NCBI RefSeq assembly: GCF_029784155.1
Contig: NC_073693.1
Coordinates: 117,279,003-117,343,002 of the forward strand
Direction of reading: 5' to 3'
Origin: Uranotaenia lowii
Taxonomy: Eukaryota > Arthropoda > Insecta > Diptera > Culicidae
DNA length: 64,000 bases
The position numbers and the translations under genes were made by a program. Positions 1-12,878 of this stretch are shown piece by piece. The notes below the pieces were generated by a model. It was not told where the DNA came from and searched no databases. It saw only the letters and a list, made by a program, of their open reading frames with translations. Each line of letters opens with the position of its first letter. The stretch's first letter is position 1.

Positions 1-3000
1 ACAGAGAGAGGCAGAAGAGTGCGGGGAATGTTTCAAGTTGAGAGATGCTTCGGCAGCCTGCCGTTGGAGAAGAAAGGTTTGAAAAAATATCTACAATTCC
101 TTCCTAGATAAGGTCAAAAGGTTTGCTGTTGCAGCTCTGAAAGGAATTTCTTTGTGGAATCACAGAATTTTATGGCAAGCTTCATCTGTCGTCTTTTTTA
201 GCCGGATACATTTTTCATTTGCTAGTGAAATACTTTATGAGCTTATGGAAGAAATGCAAATCTGATGATAGCATAATATTCCATTCATTGATACGAATAG
301 CAGCTACTCTAGCTCGGGATAGCACACAAGAGTCAGAACTGAATGGATCGGTAAAACTTTTCTTCAATGAGCAAAGAAAACATAAATACGAACGATTGTT
401 GGTTTATCTAGCATAAGCTATTACGATAACAGAGGAATATTTTATCATTACCAGAATATGTTACATTGCTTATTATTTTACATGATCGTGTTTGGTAGAA
501 CTTTTTTTAAGTGATATGAATTTTCTAGTGTTACAAAACAACACATCGTAGACTCGTCCATTTTCCACATTATTACCTGAAAAATTGCATTCAAAGCATG
601 TCTTTTCTGTACTCGATGATGAATGAGACAAATTTTTAAATTGGAAACTTTTCCAAACCGTTTAATATAAATAAATCTTCTTCCAAAATATTTTTTTTGA
701 AATTATGATAAGTAACAATTCCCATTGAAAAAAAACCCTGAAAATTATTTCCTCAATTTGCAACCAGAGTTCAGCCAATCAGCAATTCACAGCTTCCATT
801 CCAAAGGGACTTATAATTTTCCCCTTCATTTGGAAAACTACCCCAAAAGTGGTGATTTAAAATTGCAGAAACAGTTGCACAACTGCCACACCAAGTTTGG
901 GGTAGTTTTTCAAGCCCCCTCTCGTGTATTTACCGGCAAACGGAGATCGGTCACGACCATTGAACGTTTCCCTCCAAGGAGGGCTCATTTCGATCGTTGT
1001 GGTTATTTTGCATAAAAGTTTCCCCTTTTGGGTCCGGAGAAAAACCAACCATCCTCCTCTGGAATAGTGGCGAAGAAACTGTTAAGACGTCTTCATGGTT
1101 TGTGCAATATGATAGCTCGGGAAATTTATGCTTCATTTAAATAATAAAATCGTCCTCGAAAAGTTGTTGTTCGAGAATAAAATTTTCTCTCGGAGATTAT
1201 TTTTCCCTATTTATTTCCCTCTGGAAGTGACTGTTGCGGGTGGTTTTCCAGAGCAGTTTTCCGCCGCCGGTTGTAATTGTCTTCGAAGTTCTTTTAGTTC
1301 TGATTGTGGCAAGGGTTGGTCGAACGATAAAAACTGTTTTTGCCAGGCAGACGAACAAAACTTGACTTCGGTTGCCGGTGCAATTTCTGAACGAGATCTC
1401 TCTTCTTCTGTCTCGGTTGCATCATTATTGCTGTTGCTGTTGGTGAAAACAAAAGTTTCCCAAACAAGTATTAAAGTATACTGTCTGGTATCTTATTTCT
1501 CCGGAGAAGAATTCATCCCGGCGCTTACGCTTTAGCTTCCAACCACACCGTAGAACGTTGTGCACTTAATTCTTGCCCACGGAAATCAGACGCAACAACT
1601 GTGGAACTGTTTTGAACTTCTTCATTTTTCCCTGCTCCCATTTAATTTTTTTTTTGGTCCGGATCCCTCCGAGAAAGCTCAACCACATTTCAACGTAACA
1701 AAAACGAAGTGCCTCAATAAAATTATTTCCGCCTCGACAACCCGCGGCGCTAATGAACCGTAATTACCGGAAATATTTCAATTAACCCAATCACTTATTA
1801 TTCCATTCGTGCCGCCGACGCCGAGCCTTCCGACTGACTAGGTACAGCAGAGCTAATCCGACAGAAGAAAAGAAGAAAGAAACAAGGAACATTTCGTTCA
1901 TATTGGCCCAGGAGGACTACCAGCCATGGATGGTAAGTATTTGGCCCCAGGACATCGTTTTCTCGGGATGATGAGAACCCCTTTCGTTGATGGCGACCGT
2001 CCGGTTTCTGTCTGACTTTTCTATGAATGACCCTGCTCCTTTTCGGGGCAGCTGGAATCTTTTGAGTAGCAATAATACCTATCTCAATAACACCATCTTC
2101 AACATGAAAATCGTTAACGGAGTAGTGGGGGCAGCGGCGAAGTTTTCCCCAGGTTAATGGCGTTAATGAAAAGATCCGGCGGTGCTGTTTCGTTTTTGTT
2201 GACGGTTTGTTCGGAATTGACCAGGACATTGCCCTTGTTACATCCATTCGTCAGGTAAGATTTACAGGTTGCTTTAAGTAAAATTAAGTAGGTATCAAGG
2301 TTGCCCATAAGAAATTCTGTGTTTTGACGAAAAAAATGATTTAACCCAATAATTCTGAGATGGTTCTCTGTGATGCTCTATTCAATAATTTCATTTGAAA
2401 GTCGTGTAATATTGCGACTTTTTTACATTTTACTTGAGAAAAATCCATTAAATAAAATAACCAATTATTTAAATTCATTCCAATTCATATTATGTAAAAA
2501 TAATTCAAGATTTAGGTTGACATAAAATAATAATTTTAGAAAAATGTTTGCAATTTAAAATTTTGTGAAATCTGTGAATATTTCTAAAATAATGTGTTTT
2601 GGGTGAAAAAACACGTAATTATCCGGTAAGGAGCGTATTGCCAAAAATAATGTTTTTTTTCTGAATCAAGGCAACTTAAATTTTTTTTTATTTTCATCTA
2701 CCCAAAGCTCACCAGATTACCTGGATAGCCTCGAATTGCATGGATTTTTGATATTTAATGGAAATTTGTGAGAGTATATGGGAAATACATGGGAAAAGGT
2801 CCTGATTTTTCCCAAATAATTAACTTTATTTCTTATTTAATCAAACAAAAACCTTTAATCAAGTCATAACATTTTTTTATGAGTTTGAAATAAAATTGAA
2901 GTTGGAAAGCAAGTTTTAACAAAAAAATAATAAACGGTTTTTTGAAATACGGTAAAAATTTGCTAATTTGTTTTATTTGAAAAATAAAAATCAAATGTTT

Positions 3001-3412
3001 TTCTTTTTGATTTTTGTTGAGCAGTGCCTGGATTTTAATCAAATTTTCTCAATTATTGCCCGAATATTTGGTAAGTTTTTTTTAATAAATCAAATGCCTG
3101 ATTATTTTCAGGTTTTTAGATAAAACATCCTAGACGTGTGGGCAAAAATCTGGTAACCTAAACACAACCCGTTATAGTCTTTGGTAATTTTACAGCTTTA
3201 TTAAACAGTGTTAACGGTGAATACGATAACAAATAACGATGAAGTAATCCATTATAAAATTTTCTGATCATATTTATGGTAGCACCACGAGAACGTCTTA
3301 TTAATACATAATTAGTATAAGTTAACCTTAAATTGATTTCATTAATTGTATTTAAAGTAAAGTATGTATTCAATTAGTTTGAGAATAAAATGGAACAAAC
3401 TTTAATATTTCA
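1..3412. other. Non-coding DNA, no gene recognised
   Basis: I see no convincing gene here. Base composition is mixed from about 1 to 2,300 (including pyrimidine-rich and CpG-bearing stretches at 1,200-1,550 and 1,800-2,250) and becomes very AT-rich from 2,300 to 3,400. Open frames of 60-150 codons at 725-1015, 1128-1535 and 1798-2308 have low-complexity or biased translations, overlap other frames on the same and opposite strands and show no domain, so I treat them as chance. The only structure I can point to is a hairpin at 834-909. The stretch could be intron or intergenic DNA of a host gene. Confidence 0.6.
834..909. repeat. Small inverted repeat (hairpin)
   Basis: AAAACTACCCCAAA at 834-847 is matched by its exact reverse complement TTTGGGGTAGTTTT ending near 909. 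The pairing continues less perfectly inward (AGTGGTG against CACACCA), giving arms of about 22 bases around a loop of about 30. It may be a remnant of a small DNA element or a structured RNA; nothing else supports either. Confidence 0.6.
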
Positions 3413-5221
3413 TTAGAATTTGATCATTCTAAAAAAGACAGAAGAACTCGAGTAGTAGCCGATGCGTCCGCGACAGGTTTAGGAGCCGTTCTTCTTCAGC
3501 TCAAATCAGAAGTAGATGATTCCAAGCCATATATCATTGCATAAGCTAGTAAAACATTGAGCCGAACTGAAAAGCGATACTGCCAAACCGAAAAAGAAGC
3601 CCTAGCGTTGGTTTGGGCAGTTGAGAGATTCTCAACCTATCTACTTGGCCGTAAATTTGAGTTGGAGACTGACCACAAACCCCTGGAAAACATATTTGCG
3701 ATAACCTCAAAGCCTTGCGAACGTATAGAACGATGGATTCTGCGTTTGCAAGCATATTCATTCACCGTTCGGTATCGGAAAGGCTCTGGTAACATAGCGG
3801 ATCCATTTTCCAGATTAGCTAATGTGAATTTGTGCGAGGATTTTGATGCTGACGGACCATTCTTGATATTGGCTATCCTGGAGTCAGTAGCAATTGACAC
3901 CAAAGAACTCGAAGTTGCTTCTGAATGTGACGAAGAGCTAACTGCTGTCCGAAATAGCATTCTAAGTGGAAAGTGGAATCAACCTCAATTGAAACCCTAC
4001 GAAATATTCCGAGTCGAGTTAAGCGTGATTGGACAGGTGCTGATAAGGGGTACGAAACTCGTTATTCCAAATAAGTTGAGAGAGCGTATGCTTATTTTGG
4101 CACATGAAGGACACCCAGGAGAAAGCGTGATGAAACGTCGTTTAAGGGATCGAGTATGGTGGCCAGGGATGGACCGAATGATATCGACTTATGTTTCCAG
4201 ATGCGAAGGATGCCGATTAGTGTCGTTGCCAGATAAGCCTGAACCAATGCAACGTAGATCGCTTCCTACGAAACCATGGGTAGACATTGCTATTGATTTC
4301 TTGGGCCCTCTGCCGACCGGAGAAAACCTGTTGGTTGTAATCGACTACTATAGTCGATACAAGGAAATCGAAATCATGACAAATATTACGGCAGAAGAAA
4401 CAATAAAGTGTCTACACGGTATTTTCACAAGGTTAGGATTTCCAATCACGATAACGTTGGATAACGCCAGACAATTCGTGAGTAATAAATTCGAAACGTA
4501 TTGTAAGAACAACGGAATCCATTTGAACTACTCCACTCCATACTGGCCCCAAGAGAACGGCTTAGTCGAGCGACAGAATCGGTCGCTTTTGAAACGACTC
4601 CAGATAAGTCATGCGATGGACCGCGACTGGAAGAAAGATTTACAGGATTATTTACAAATGTACTACACTAGTCCGCATTCCATCACTGGAAAAACTCCAA
4701 CCGAACTGTGTTTTGGACGGACTATTAGGTCAAAAATACCATGTCTGGCAGACATAGAGTCGGCGGCAGTAGATGAGGAAGTTCGTGAAAGGGACAAACA
4801 GCGTAAAGAAGAAGGAAAAATACGGGAAGATAAGCGACGTGGTGCGAAAATCTCTGAGTTGAAAGTGGGTGACACGGTGTTAGCGAAAAACTTAGTTCGT
4901 GGGAATAAACTGACACCGCAATTCAGCCCACAGGAATATGTCGTGAAGAATAGACAAGGATCGCGAGTAACCATTGAGAACAAAGATAATAATAAGCTTT
5001 ATGACCGGAAAACAGCTCACCTCAAACTGGTACCTAACCCGATCTCAAACACTCCTACTACCAGCTCCACAGAAGATCCTCCAGATAACAATGAATCTGA
5101 TAACCTTTCAAGTGAAACTAATTCTGGCAGTAATAATCATAACTCTGAACGTTCCAGATCAGGCCGCACTCGTAAAATGCCAGAAAAACTAAAAGACTAT
5201 ATCCTTAATGAATTTGACTGA
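3413..5221 (+). pseudogene. Ty3/Gypsy retrotransposon pol fragment: RNase H and integrase
   Basis: This is the 3' part of a Gypsy-type polyprotein. It begins in the RNase H domain (ADASATGLGAVLLQ at about 3458-3499), where the first catalytic Asp lies. An in-frame TAA at 3542-3544 then falls where related proteins usually have Tyr in an A-Y-A-S motif. The frame stays open from 3557 to 5221 (554 residues). It continues RNase H (E/D residues in TEKEAL, ETDHKPL and ADPFSR), then has an integrase zinc finger (H183, H186, C216, C219) and the integrase core. The catalytic triad is D247, D302 and E338 with the expected 35-residue D-E gap; the usual DNG.QF motif reads DNARQF. The C-terminus is Ser/Asn-rich. 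Gag, protease and reverse transcriptase are missing, so the copy is 5' truncated or rearranged and cannot move by itself. Family assignment is secure; clade is not. Confidence 0.93.
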
Positions 5222-5239
5222 TGGAGTTGGCGGCTTATA

Positions 5240-5251
5240 GAAAAGGGGGGA
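5240..5251 (+). promoter_or_regulatory. Polypurine tract of the Gypsy element
   Basis: GAAAAGGGGGGA lies immediately before TGTGATACC and about 20 bases after the pol stop codon. This is the expected position and composition of the plus-strand primer tract of an LTR retrotransposon. Confidence 0.8.
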
Positions 5252-5427
5252 TGTGATACCGGGCTCTACTGACAGAATGGATCCACTTGGTCTGAGAGAG
5301 ATAAGAAGAGATGTAGATAACTAACGTGCGACGCGTGTTGAGATAAGTTTGGCTTCGTTAATTGTCCCGTAATAAATTAGTTGTGAAGTGCAGTGAACCT
5401 GTTTCTTTAATACTCCGAAGCACCACA
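5252..5427 (+). repeat. Probable 3' LTR of the Gypsy element
   Basis: The sequence starts with TGTGATACC directly after the polypurine tract and contains a polyadenylation-type AATAAA near 5371. I place the end at CACCACA (5427) because LTRs begin TG and end CA, but no second LTR is present in the window to compare, so the 3' boundary is a guess and could extend to about 5460. A 176-bp LTR would be short but within the range of small Gypsy elements. Confidence 0.6.
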
Positions 5428-8400
5428 AATAAGAATATATCCCAGCGGCGGTTAAAATAAGATAAAAAAAAGACAATTGTAAAATTCCTTCATTTTATGC
5501 TTAGTTACATAAAAACTAAAACGAAGAAAAGAAACAAATAAGAGAATTTTTTAATTTAAATTCTGATTTTTAGATAAAGATCACAACTAAAATCGAACTA
5601 TCAACGTTTTAAAAAAGGTGAGGACTTATTCCTAAAACCAGCTTTTGAACATTGATCAAAAATATCAAAAATTCAGAATTCAATTTTACAATTTTGAATT
5701 TTTCTCATCACCAAACAAAGAATTCTAACCATTTTATTTTTTGCTAAAATATCAATTGGAATAATTCAAACGAGACTGGCGAGAGACAAAATTAAAAAAG
5801 AAATTGAGAAAAAAGATCAACGAATAAAATCTCAGAAATTGATTTTCAAACTTAGTAAACGCATCTTTTGAATTTAAAAACAGAGAAATAATGTTTTAGT
5901 TTTCTTCGTAAATTGAGAGCTTTGAATAGCTTTTTATAAAAAGAACATTGACAAGAAGAAAAGACAATTGATTTAAACTGCTTAAAACGACATTTCAACA
6001 GAACGTTCTTTGGCTCATTTATCTTGGGATTAATCAAAAATTGCCAAACAGTGTAAATGATTCATTTTTAAGTTCATTTATATTTGCTTTCAGCTTTTAC
6101 TGGAAATAAAAAAAACTAATAAATTTCTTCGATAATTTTTGTCCCTTGAAGTAGGCTCTGGAGATGAAAAAGGTAATTACAGGGAATTTGAATATACAAA
6201 AAATATATCCAAAGCAAAAAACAACGGATTGAACATCAATTAAAAAAAGGATATTCCAATTTTTTTTAATATTGAATATAAATTTCATTCAAAAATAAAG
6301 ATTTTCAAAATATCCAACTGATGATTCCAAGCATTTTAATTTTATAATATGTCTTAAAAAAATGAAAATTAAAAAAATATAAGAAATACATTTATATTCC
6401 AATGCTCAAGATAAAAGATTTTGTTCAAGTTTAAAAGCTTCAATTTTTCGCTTAGCGGATCATTTTATGTTTAGTTTTATTTACCATCGGTTGTCTCGTA
6501 TTTTTTTACGAGGTTGTATATTCAGTAGAAGATGAAAATGTTTACTAGGCCATGTTAAACGTGGAGAGATATTCATGAAAATTTCAAGACTGGAAAAGTA
6601 AGTATTTATCTAATCGAACAATTTAATTGTAAAAACGAGTAAAAAAAGTTGAAATGATGATAAGAGTGCTCATAAAGATCAGAACTATGCATGTGTTAAA
6701 GTTTTTGTTTCCATTTCTTCGTAGTTTTACCATAAGATGCTGTTCAAAAATCCATTTATAATGTCGTTACAGAGCAATATTAATCGGACAACAAGACCAT
6801 TGCCCATATTTCAGAAGTATCGTGGCCCAGGAATATTTTTCATTTTTAAGATCGACGATAATTTTAGCATTGAGCAGATGTTTGTGAACAGATTATTATA
6901 ATAATTTGATTGAAGCCAGAATGTGCGACAGATCAGTATATTAAAAACAGCTGTAACAGATTCAAACTTTCCCTACATAGAACGCAAGAAACAGAAAAAC
7001 TCAACGACAAAAGTGGATCCACATATTTCCAAAAGTAATTTTAAGCAATGAATTACAAAAAAAAGAAAGATGTCTCCAACTTTGGAAGGACTTTATCAAT
7101 CATCAAATATATAAGAAAATTATTTGAAAACTGTTGTTTTTTTAATGGATCGTTGAAAGGAAACTGTTTATTCCATCAAGTAATTACACTATAAATACTA
7201 TCAAACCTTTTTTATATTGCACACGGTTCAAAATACAAAATTAAATGTTCATCATTTAAAAATAGTTGTATTTTTTTGGAGCTCGGCATCTTGATTCCAA
7301 AATTTTTCTGAATTTTATGCGGTGGAATTTGATGCTTAGGGTAGATGACATCCATTTCCATATGACCAGCTTCAAGCCTTTTCCATTTTCTTCGAGCACC
7401 CTTATATACACGAAGACACAGTTTTAATTAAATTGAATGCTACCATCTCGATGTGTTCAGCTTGCTCCTGAATTAACAATACGTACACTATTTGAAGAAC
7501 ATTTTTAAGGCAATATTCAATTTATCAATTTCCAACTCAGGCATTGATAAATACTATCGATCTTTAAGCATGTTTTGGTGATAAAAGATTTTCAAATTCT
7601 TTTTTTACAAATAAGAAATAGTTATTTTAAGATTTTAATTTCCTACAGCATATATATTGACACCATTTTTAACACGCAAGTTTGTGCTTAATGCACACAA
7701 AAGCCGAGCAGCAAATTAAGGAATATGTGGAAGAACATTACCTACTAAAAACTTATTTTTACTGACCTTTTTACCTTAAAAATTCTCAGCATTGTCCAAA
7801 ACGTCATTAAAAATCCCACTATTTTCGAACAGATTTGTTTACATTTTGCTGCAGCCAAACTCGCTGTCAAATTTTGTTATTCCATCGCCTATTGTGTGGC
7901 AAACAAAAAGTTAAATCAGATTTCAAAGGGCTACATTCGACATTAAAAGTTTTCTCTTGTTGAAATGGTGACTGGTACGTATTATGCATGCAGAAAAAAT
8001 CCAAACTATGAGCGCTAATAATCATAGCAGCTTTGCCTATTAGCGACACGTCGCATCCGTCGCGACGTTGAAAATAATAACGACGCATAGCAAGTTGCCT
8101 AGGAGACTTGAAGCATGCGAAGGAAAATGTACAGTGAATAATATAAACAATGTTCGACTACTGCACCGAAATCGCCTACTGGACTGAAAAAAGAAAAACA
8201 AACCTACGAATGACAGGAATCTCGCTAGTAAAAAAGCGTCGCTAGTACTTCTGTCGCTATTCGGTTTGGTGCTATACACATAATATATGTCGTGGAGTCA
8301 CAATGCGCACTTTCTTTTATTTTTAATAGTTACAATTAAACGTTTTCTTTAAATAAATTAACATGATAAGTTATTATTAAGAGTGATGTCTGAGAAAAAA

Positions 8401-9037
8401 CTTCATTAACAATGTTAAATATTTTTGTAAATAATCAAAAATAAGAACTAAGAAAATAAGGGATGGGCACCTGGAACGGGTTCTATGATTGATTTATAAT
8501 CATTGGATTTTTTTTTATTAAATAAATCAAATTACTTTTATAATAAATATTTTCAAATAAGTCGTTTTTCTGAAGAAATTTACTGTACTAAACTGGTTCT
8601 TGTTGAAATCTGGAAAAAATGAAATTTAAGTTAAACAAAACTGATATAAAATTTCATTTGTTTCCAGGGCAGAGTTTTTTAATTTAAATATTTTTGCAAA
8701 GCCGTAAATGTTGCTGGATACTTAATTTTTTTCAGAATTCAGGAACAGAATTCAAGTTACGACTAGTTTAAGCTCCTGTAAAAAAAAGATTTCGGTTATG
8801 TTGTGAATTTGGCTCGGAAATTTAAAAAATATATATTTAGTTAAAAGTTTGTCCATCTGGGGCTTTCCAAACTCCTTAAAATGATAATGAGAGTCCGCTT
8901 GAAACTCTCAACGCAGCTTCAATGGGAGAAGTCACTTTTTATTCCAATGAATGGTATGAAGTTTGCAAAAGACAAATGGAAAACAATGAAGAGTGTGAGA
9001 TGGAAAGTGCCTTAAACTTTAAATTTTTTTGAATAGC
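5428..9037. other. AT-rich non-coding DNA
   Basis: No domain-bearing reading frame is visible. Homopolymer A and T runs dominate. A less AT-rich island at about 7,860-8,280 contains several CG dinucleotides (CGCGACG, GACACGTCGC) and open frames of 73 and 79 codons, but the translations are Ser/Phe/Arg-biased and unrecognisable. The island could be a host regulatory segment or an old element. Confidence 0.6.
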
Positions 9038-9515
9038 ACTAGCTGACCCGGTAAACTTCGTTTTACCTTCAAATGTATCAATCGTAATAGATGTTTGATT
9101 TCATTTACACGCTCTTAAATTCATCGTGCTCGCGAATCAATTCTTACGGAAATCGTAGCAAATTAAGTTGAATTTGTATTGGGACCACCTTTCATAAAAA
9201 GTGAGATTCTTGAAACTATTATACAAACCATCTCTGACCCAAAAAACCCTCGGATACCAAATTTCACTTCATTCCGACCGACCATTCATACGTGATGTTG
9301 TTACAAAGAAAACGCCTCCATTTTTATATATAAGAATGTGAAGAGATAATTTTGTATGGGGACCCCCCTTTCATAAAAAGTGAGATTCTTGAACCTATTA
9401 TACAAACCATCTCTGACCCAAAAAACCCTCGGATACCAAATTTCACTTCATTCCGACCGACCATTCATACGTGATGTTATTACAAAGAAAACGCCTCCAT
9501 TTTTATATATAAGAT
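9038..9515. repeat. Dispersed repeat starting CTAGCTGACCCGG, with a 179-bp internal duplication
   Basis: The repeat opens with CTAGCTGACCCGGTAAACTT. A segment with GTGAGATTCTTGAA, CCATCTCTGACCC and CGCCTCCATTTTTATATATAAG occurs at about 9,186-9,331 and again at about 9,365-9,512, offset by 179 bases with near identity. The same repeat, without the duplication, occurs at 39,806-40,006 continued at 41,834-41,940. Short repeats of this kind are familiar in insect genomes, but I cannot name the class (non-autonomous LINE tail or Helitron-like are both possible). A 64-codon open frame at 9380-9574 is a by-product of the repeat. Confidence 0.85.
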
Positions 9516-9617
9516 TATGTGACAGCAAGAAGTTTTTTTATGCTTTTTTTCGAATTTCGAGGGTGTTGGCTTAGATCTATTTTTTCCTAATGGTTGTCAA
9601 AGCTTCATTTCTGACAG

Positions 9618-10547
9618 TAGGGGAACTGGGGGTATAATGCCCAGTGTGGGCAAATGCCCCACTGCAATATCTAGCTAGATATACACTTTTTTAAAGAATT
9701 CTGTACGTTATTCCCTTCTAATTAACATAAGGAACCTTTTGTACAAAAATTAGCATCAAATATGCGATAAATCCCTGTAAAAATCCAAAAATATTTTTAA
9801 AGCCATATTCCTTGCAATTTGTGCCTTGGCTTTCGTAAGGAATTACGGCATCTATCGTCAAAAAAATTACCTGACATCTGTTACAATGATGAACATTGGT
9901 CTTGAAAAGCATCACAAAACGAAAAATTTCCTTATTTAATTATTTTTTCTGTTATTTTGAACGATTTTTAATAAACATGTCTAGGTAGGGCAAAACGCGC
10001 CATGTCCGTTTCTCTCAAAGCATGTTTCATACTTGTTTAAATGTATATGCAGTTTCATCATAACAATTGTAAAGATATTTATATGTTGTATTGGAAAACA
10101 TAACTTGAATATAAACGAATATATTTAAAATTCCTAAATTTAATATAGATTTAATTAACTATTCACAAGAATTTCAGTATATCTGGCAGCACTGCGCGTA
10201 TCAATACATTTTTCCATCTGTGAAGTAGAATAGAAGTGTTTTTACCTGGCAAACACTTTCGGAGGCACTTGGATCAATTAACACTTATTAAACGTTAAAC
10301 GACGCGATTGGGTACACACATATGCGCATTATGCCCCTACTGAATCTGAAATCCAATTTTTAACCTACTCTTCAAACTTCATTGAATTTGTGGCATTTTT
10401 TTACCTTCCAGTTATTCTAACTATCAGATTTAGACAAAAAATAAACCAAACTTTCAAACACAATCGAAAATTAAGGTTAATATTTTCAAATGTACTCTAA
10501 AACAAGGCTTACTTCTTAACGTGGGCATTATGCCCCCTCTTCCCCTA
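9618..10547. mobile_element. Inverted-repeat DNA element (family A, TAGGGGAACTGGGGG ends)
   Basis: The left end TAGGGGAACTGGGGGTATAA is mirrored by the right end, which reads CCCCCTCTTCCCCTA up to 10547. The reverse complements match over 25 positions with three mismatches. The 930-bp body holds no transposase-like frame, so it is a MITE-like non-autonomous element. A second copy lies at 50,817-53,113: the segment around CGCGCCATGT, the TCTGGCAGCACTGCGCGTA block and the ACACTTTCGGAGGCACTTG block align collinearly. TA at each end may be the target duplication. Confidence 0.85.
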
Positions 10548-12878
10548 TTGTAATTTCGGGTAAAGCTTCGCGGGCCACAAAAAGTCATTTTCGGGCAATA
10601 GTTTGGCCTTCATGATTCAGAACAACTGAATAGACATTTTGACACTTTAATAAAAAAAACCAAGAATGTGACTGCAGAAACAGGTTTGCGTCTACTGTGC
10701 GTAATTTTTCCGGAAAATTTGGAACCTACATGCATGAAAAAGAACCTGTTCGAAGCAGGCTGTCTAAATCACTATCAATCCACGCCAGAGTTTTCAATAT
10801 TACTTTTCTCAGTTTGTGAAAGTCCCAAAACGTACTTTTACCCCCTGTTATTTTTTTATATTTATTTTGGCTGCAGAGAGTAAACAGTAGCTGGATCCAA
10901 AGTATTGGAATAGCCAGTCAGCCAAATGATTTGTAAAGAGCTTTTCACAACAGTTACTGAAACAGGAACATTGAACCAAAATTTCAGCTTTAAATAAATG
11001 AAAATTAGTTCACCGAACTGGCTCCTTTGGATTATTTTTTTTATCATTGATTTTATTGACAATAAGCGAGTTAAGTTTACTTAAATCTATGGTATAAACA
11101 AACCTAATTTCTTCCTATTTGGTACAAAACGTCTTTAAAAGTTTTCCCGAACAAAAATAAAATTATATGTTATGAAATTTAACTTATTGAACACCCTGTA
11201 AAACAGAGAACGTGTGTGAATCAAGAAATATCCTCACTCTGACAAGCTTGAATCAAAGCAGAAACTCTCATGTGAAATTTTGTTCTTATTTTATAAACTC
11301 TGGCTCGAAACATATTTTGAATGCAATAGCATTTAAAGCATCAGATTTAAATGATCTGTAAACTACGGCTGTGAGTGGGTTCTCAGCACAAACCCATGTG
11401 CACAATTTGAAAGCAATCTTGTATATGTAAAGTTGAGGTTTCTTAAAAATATAAAAATGGATTATATTTAATTTAAAAAAAATCAATAAAATGGATAAAG
11501 TTTCAAAACGTTAAACTTTATTTATAATTATGTTTGTTTGATCAGAAATTCGATAAAAGCATTTTTCGAAACTATCAAAAATTTGTAGAATATTGAGTTT
11601 TTTGTTTTGCTAATATGTACAAAAGTTTGGTACAGGCTATTTTTGAGAAAAAAATATATTCATTTCAAGTAAACCTCAGTACCAAACTTACGCATCTAAT
11701 AAACATTATGTTTTAACTGAAATTGCAGTAATTTAAGAAGTTTTGAAACAAATTTTAATATCATGGATAAAAGTGTTAAGCACATTTTGTTTTGTGGCTC
11801 CAGAGAGTGCTCGTGTTGTTCATAACTATCTATATACATATACATACTAAACATACTATAGCAATGGATTCAAGATGACTTTTGATTAATTTGTTGACGT
11901 AGTTCTTATACCTATGTGTTAGCAAAACATATTTTTTATACCTGAAAAAGTATGGGATATGTATCTAGTATTCAAAAATAGCTTTTAGGTAAATAGTTCG
12001 GTTGAAAATCACAAAAGAAACATAATTTAAGGTTGGGCAATTTATTTTTCATTTAACATTTCTCTATCATTATATGCACAACAAGAATTACAATTATGTG
12101 CGAATTAAAATAATTTCCAAAACTGAACCGAGACGCGGGAGAAATCAACATTAGCATTATGAAGTGGCCATACATCAAATCAGTCTGAAAATCTCACGGT
12201 TTGAAATTTTTCATCGTTCTAAAGAGCGCTCGGCATCCCTCATCATCCATATGCAGATGAACACGCACCCTCGGTTCCAGTGAGCCGTGAACCAGAAACC
12301 AAACAGAATGAGAGAAAAAAATACACGGGATTTATTCAGGGGTCCTGGCAGCGGAAGCAGCTGAGGTCAGCCGAGGCTCGACAAACCATAACAAACGTAA
12401 ACAGCTTCCCCCTGTTTTGGGGGTGATATTTCACTTTGTTCCAGCCAACCAAAAATTCATTCATATTCAAGAGGAGTTTTATTTTATTGCTTTTCCGAGA
12501 GCAGAATCGTACCGAGCATCTTCAGGTCCACTGGATCGTTATTTCCGCCCGTTTTTTTGCGCCGACTTCACCTCCAGCATTGCACGGGTTTCACCACAGG
12601 CAGGCTTTCCAGAAGAAGGCTTTCTCTCACTTGGCCTCAGTGTTTGGCATTTTTTTACAGCCATGCATAGATCTTTTCTCACGTAGTTTTCCACCATGTG
12701 CACAACTTTTTTTTCTCATCTTATGCCGGATTCGGCTCGTTTCCCACCTGCCCCTCACACTTAATCTTCGGAATCACCACAGCAGATGTTACAGGAATTC
12801 GGAAGGATGATAGAGTTTCCAAGATCGTTTAGAAAAAAAAAAAATGTTTCAATGCCGATTGTGTTGATTTTCTTTTTG
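10548..12878. other. Non-coding DNA with a less AT-rich segment at 12.2-12.8 kb
   Basis: From 10,548 to 12,200 the DNA is AT-rich and I see no gene. From about 12,220 to 12,830 it becomes markedly less AT-rich and non-repetitive within the window, containing CCCCTGTTTTGGGGG and several CG dinucleotides. Two overlapping plus-strand frames (12417-12686 and 12436-12810) use different phases with no recognisable domain. The segment looks like conserved host non-coding DNA or an exon edge and unlike a transposon, but that is only an impression. Confidence 0.5.

Noticed and set aside
1798..2308. Overlapping minus-strand frames of 149 and 64 codons
   Set aside because: Different phases over the same DNA, no domain, no start or splice context; most likely chance.
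9038..9515. The 179-bp tandem duplication as the start of a satellite or CRISPR-like array
   Set aside because: Only two units, no short regular repeats with unique spacers, and it belongs to a dispersed repeat in an animal genome.
12417..12810. Two plus-strand frames of 89 and 124 codons
   Set aside because: They overlap in different phases, are rich in Phe/Ser/Arg and have no recognisable motif. The DNA may be host non-coding sequence, but coding is not supported.
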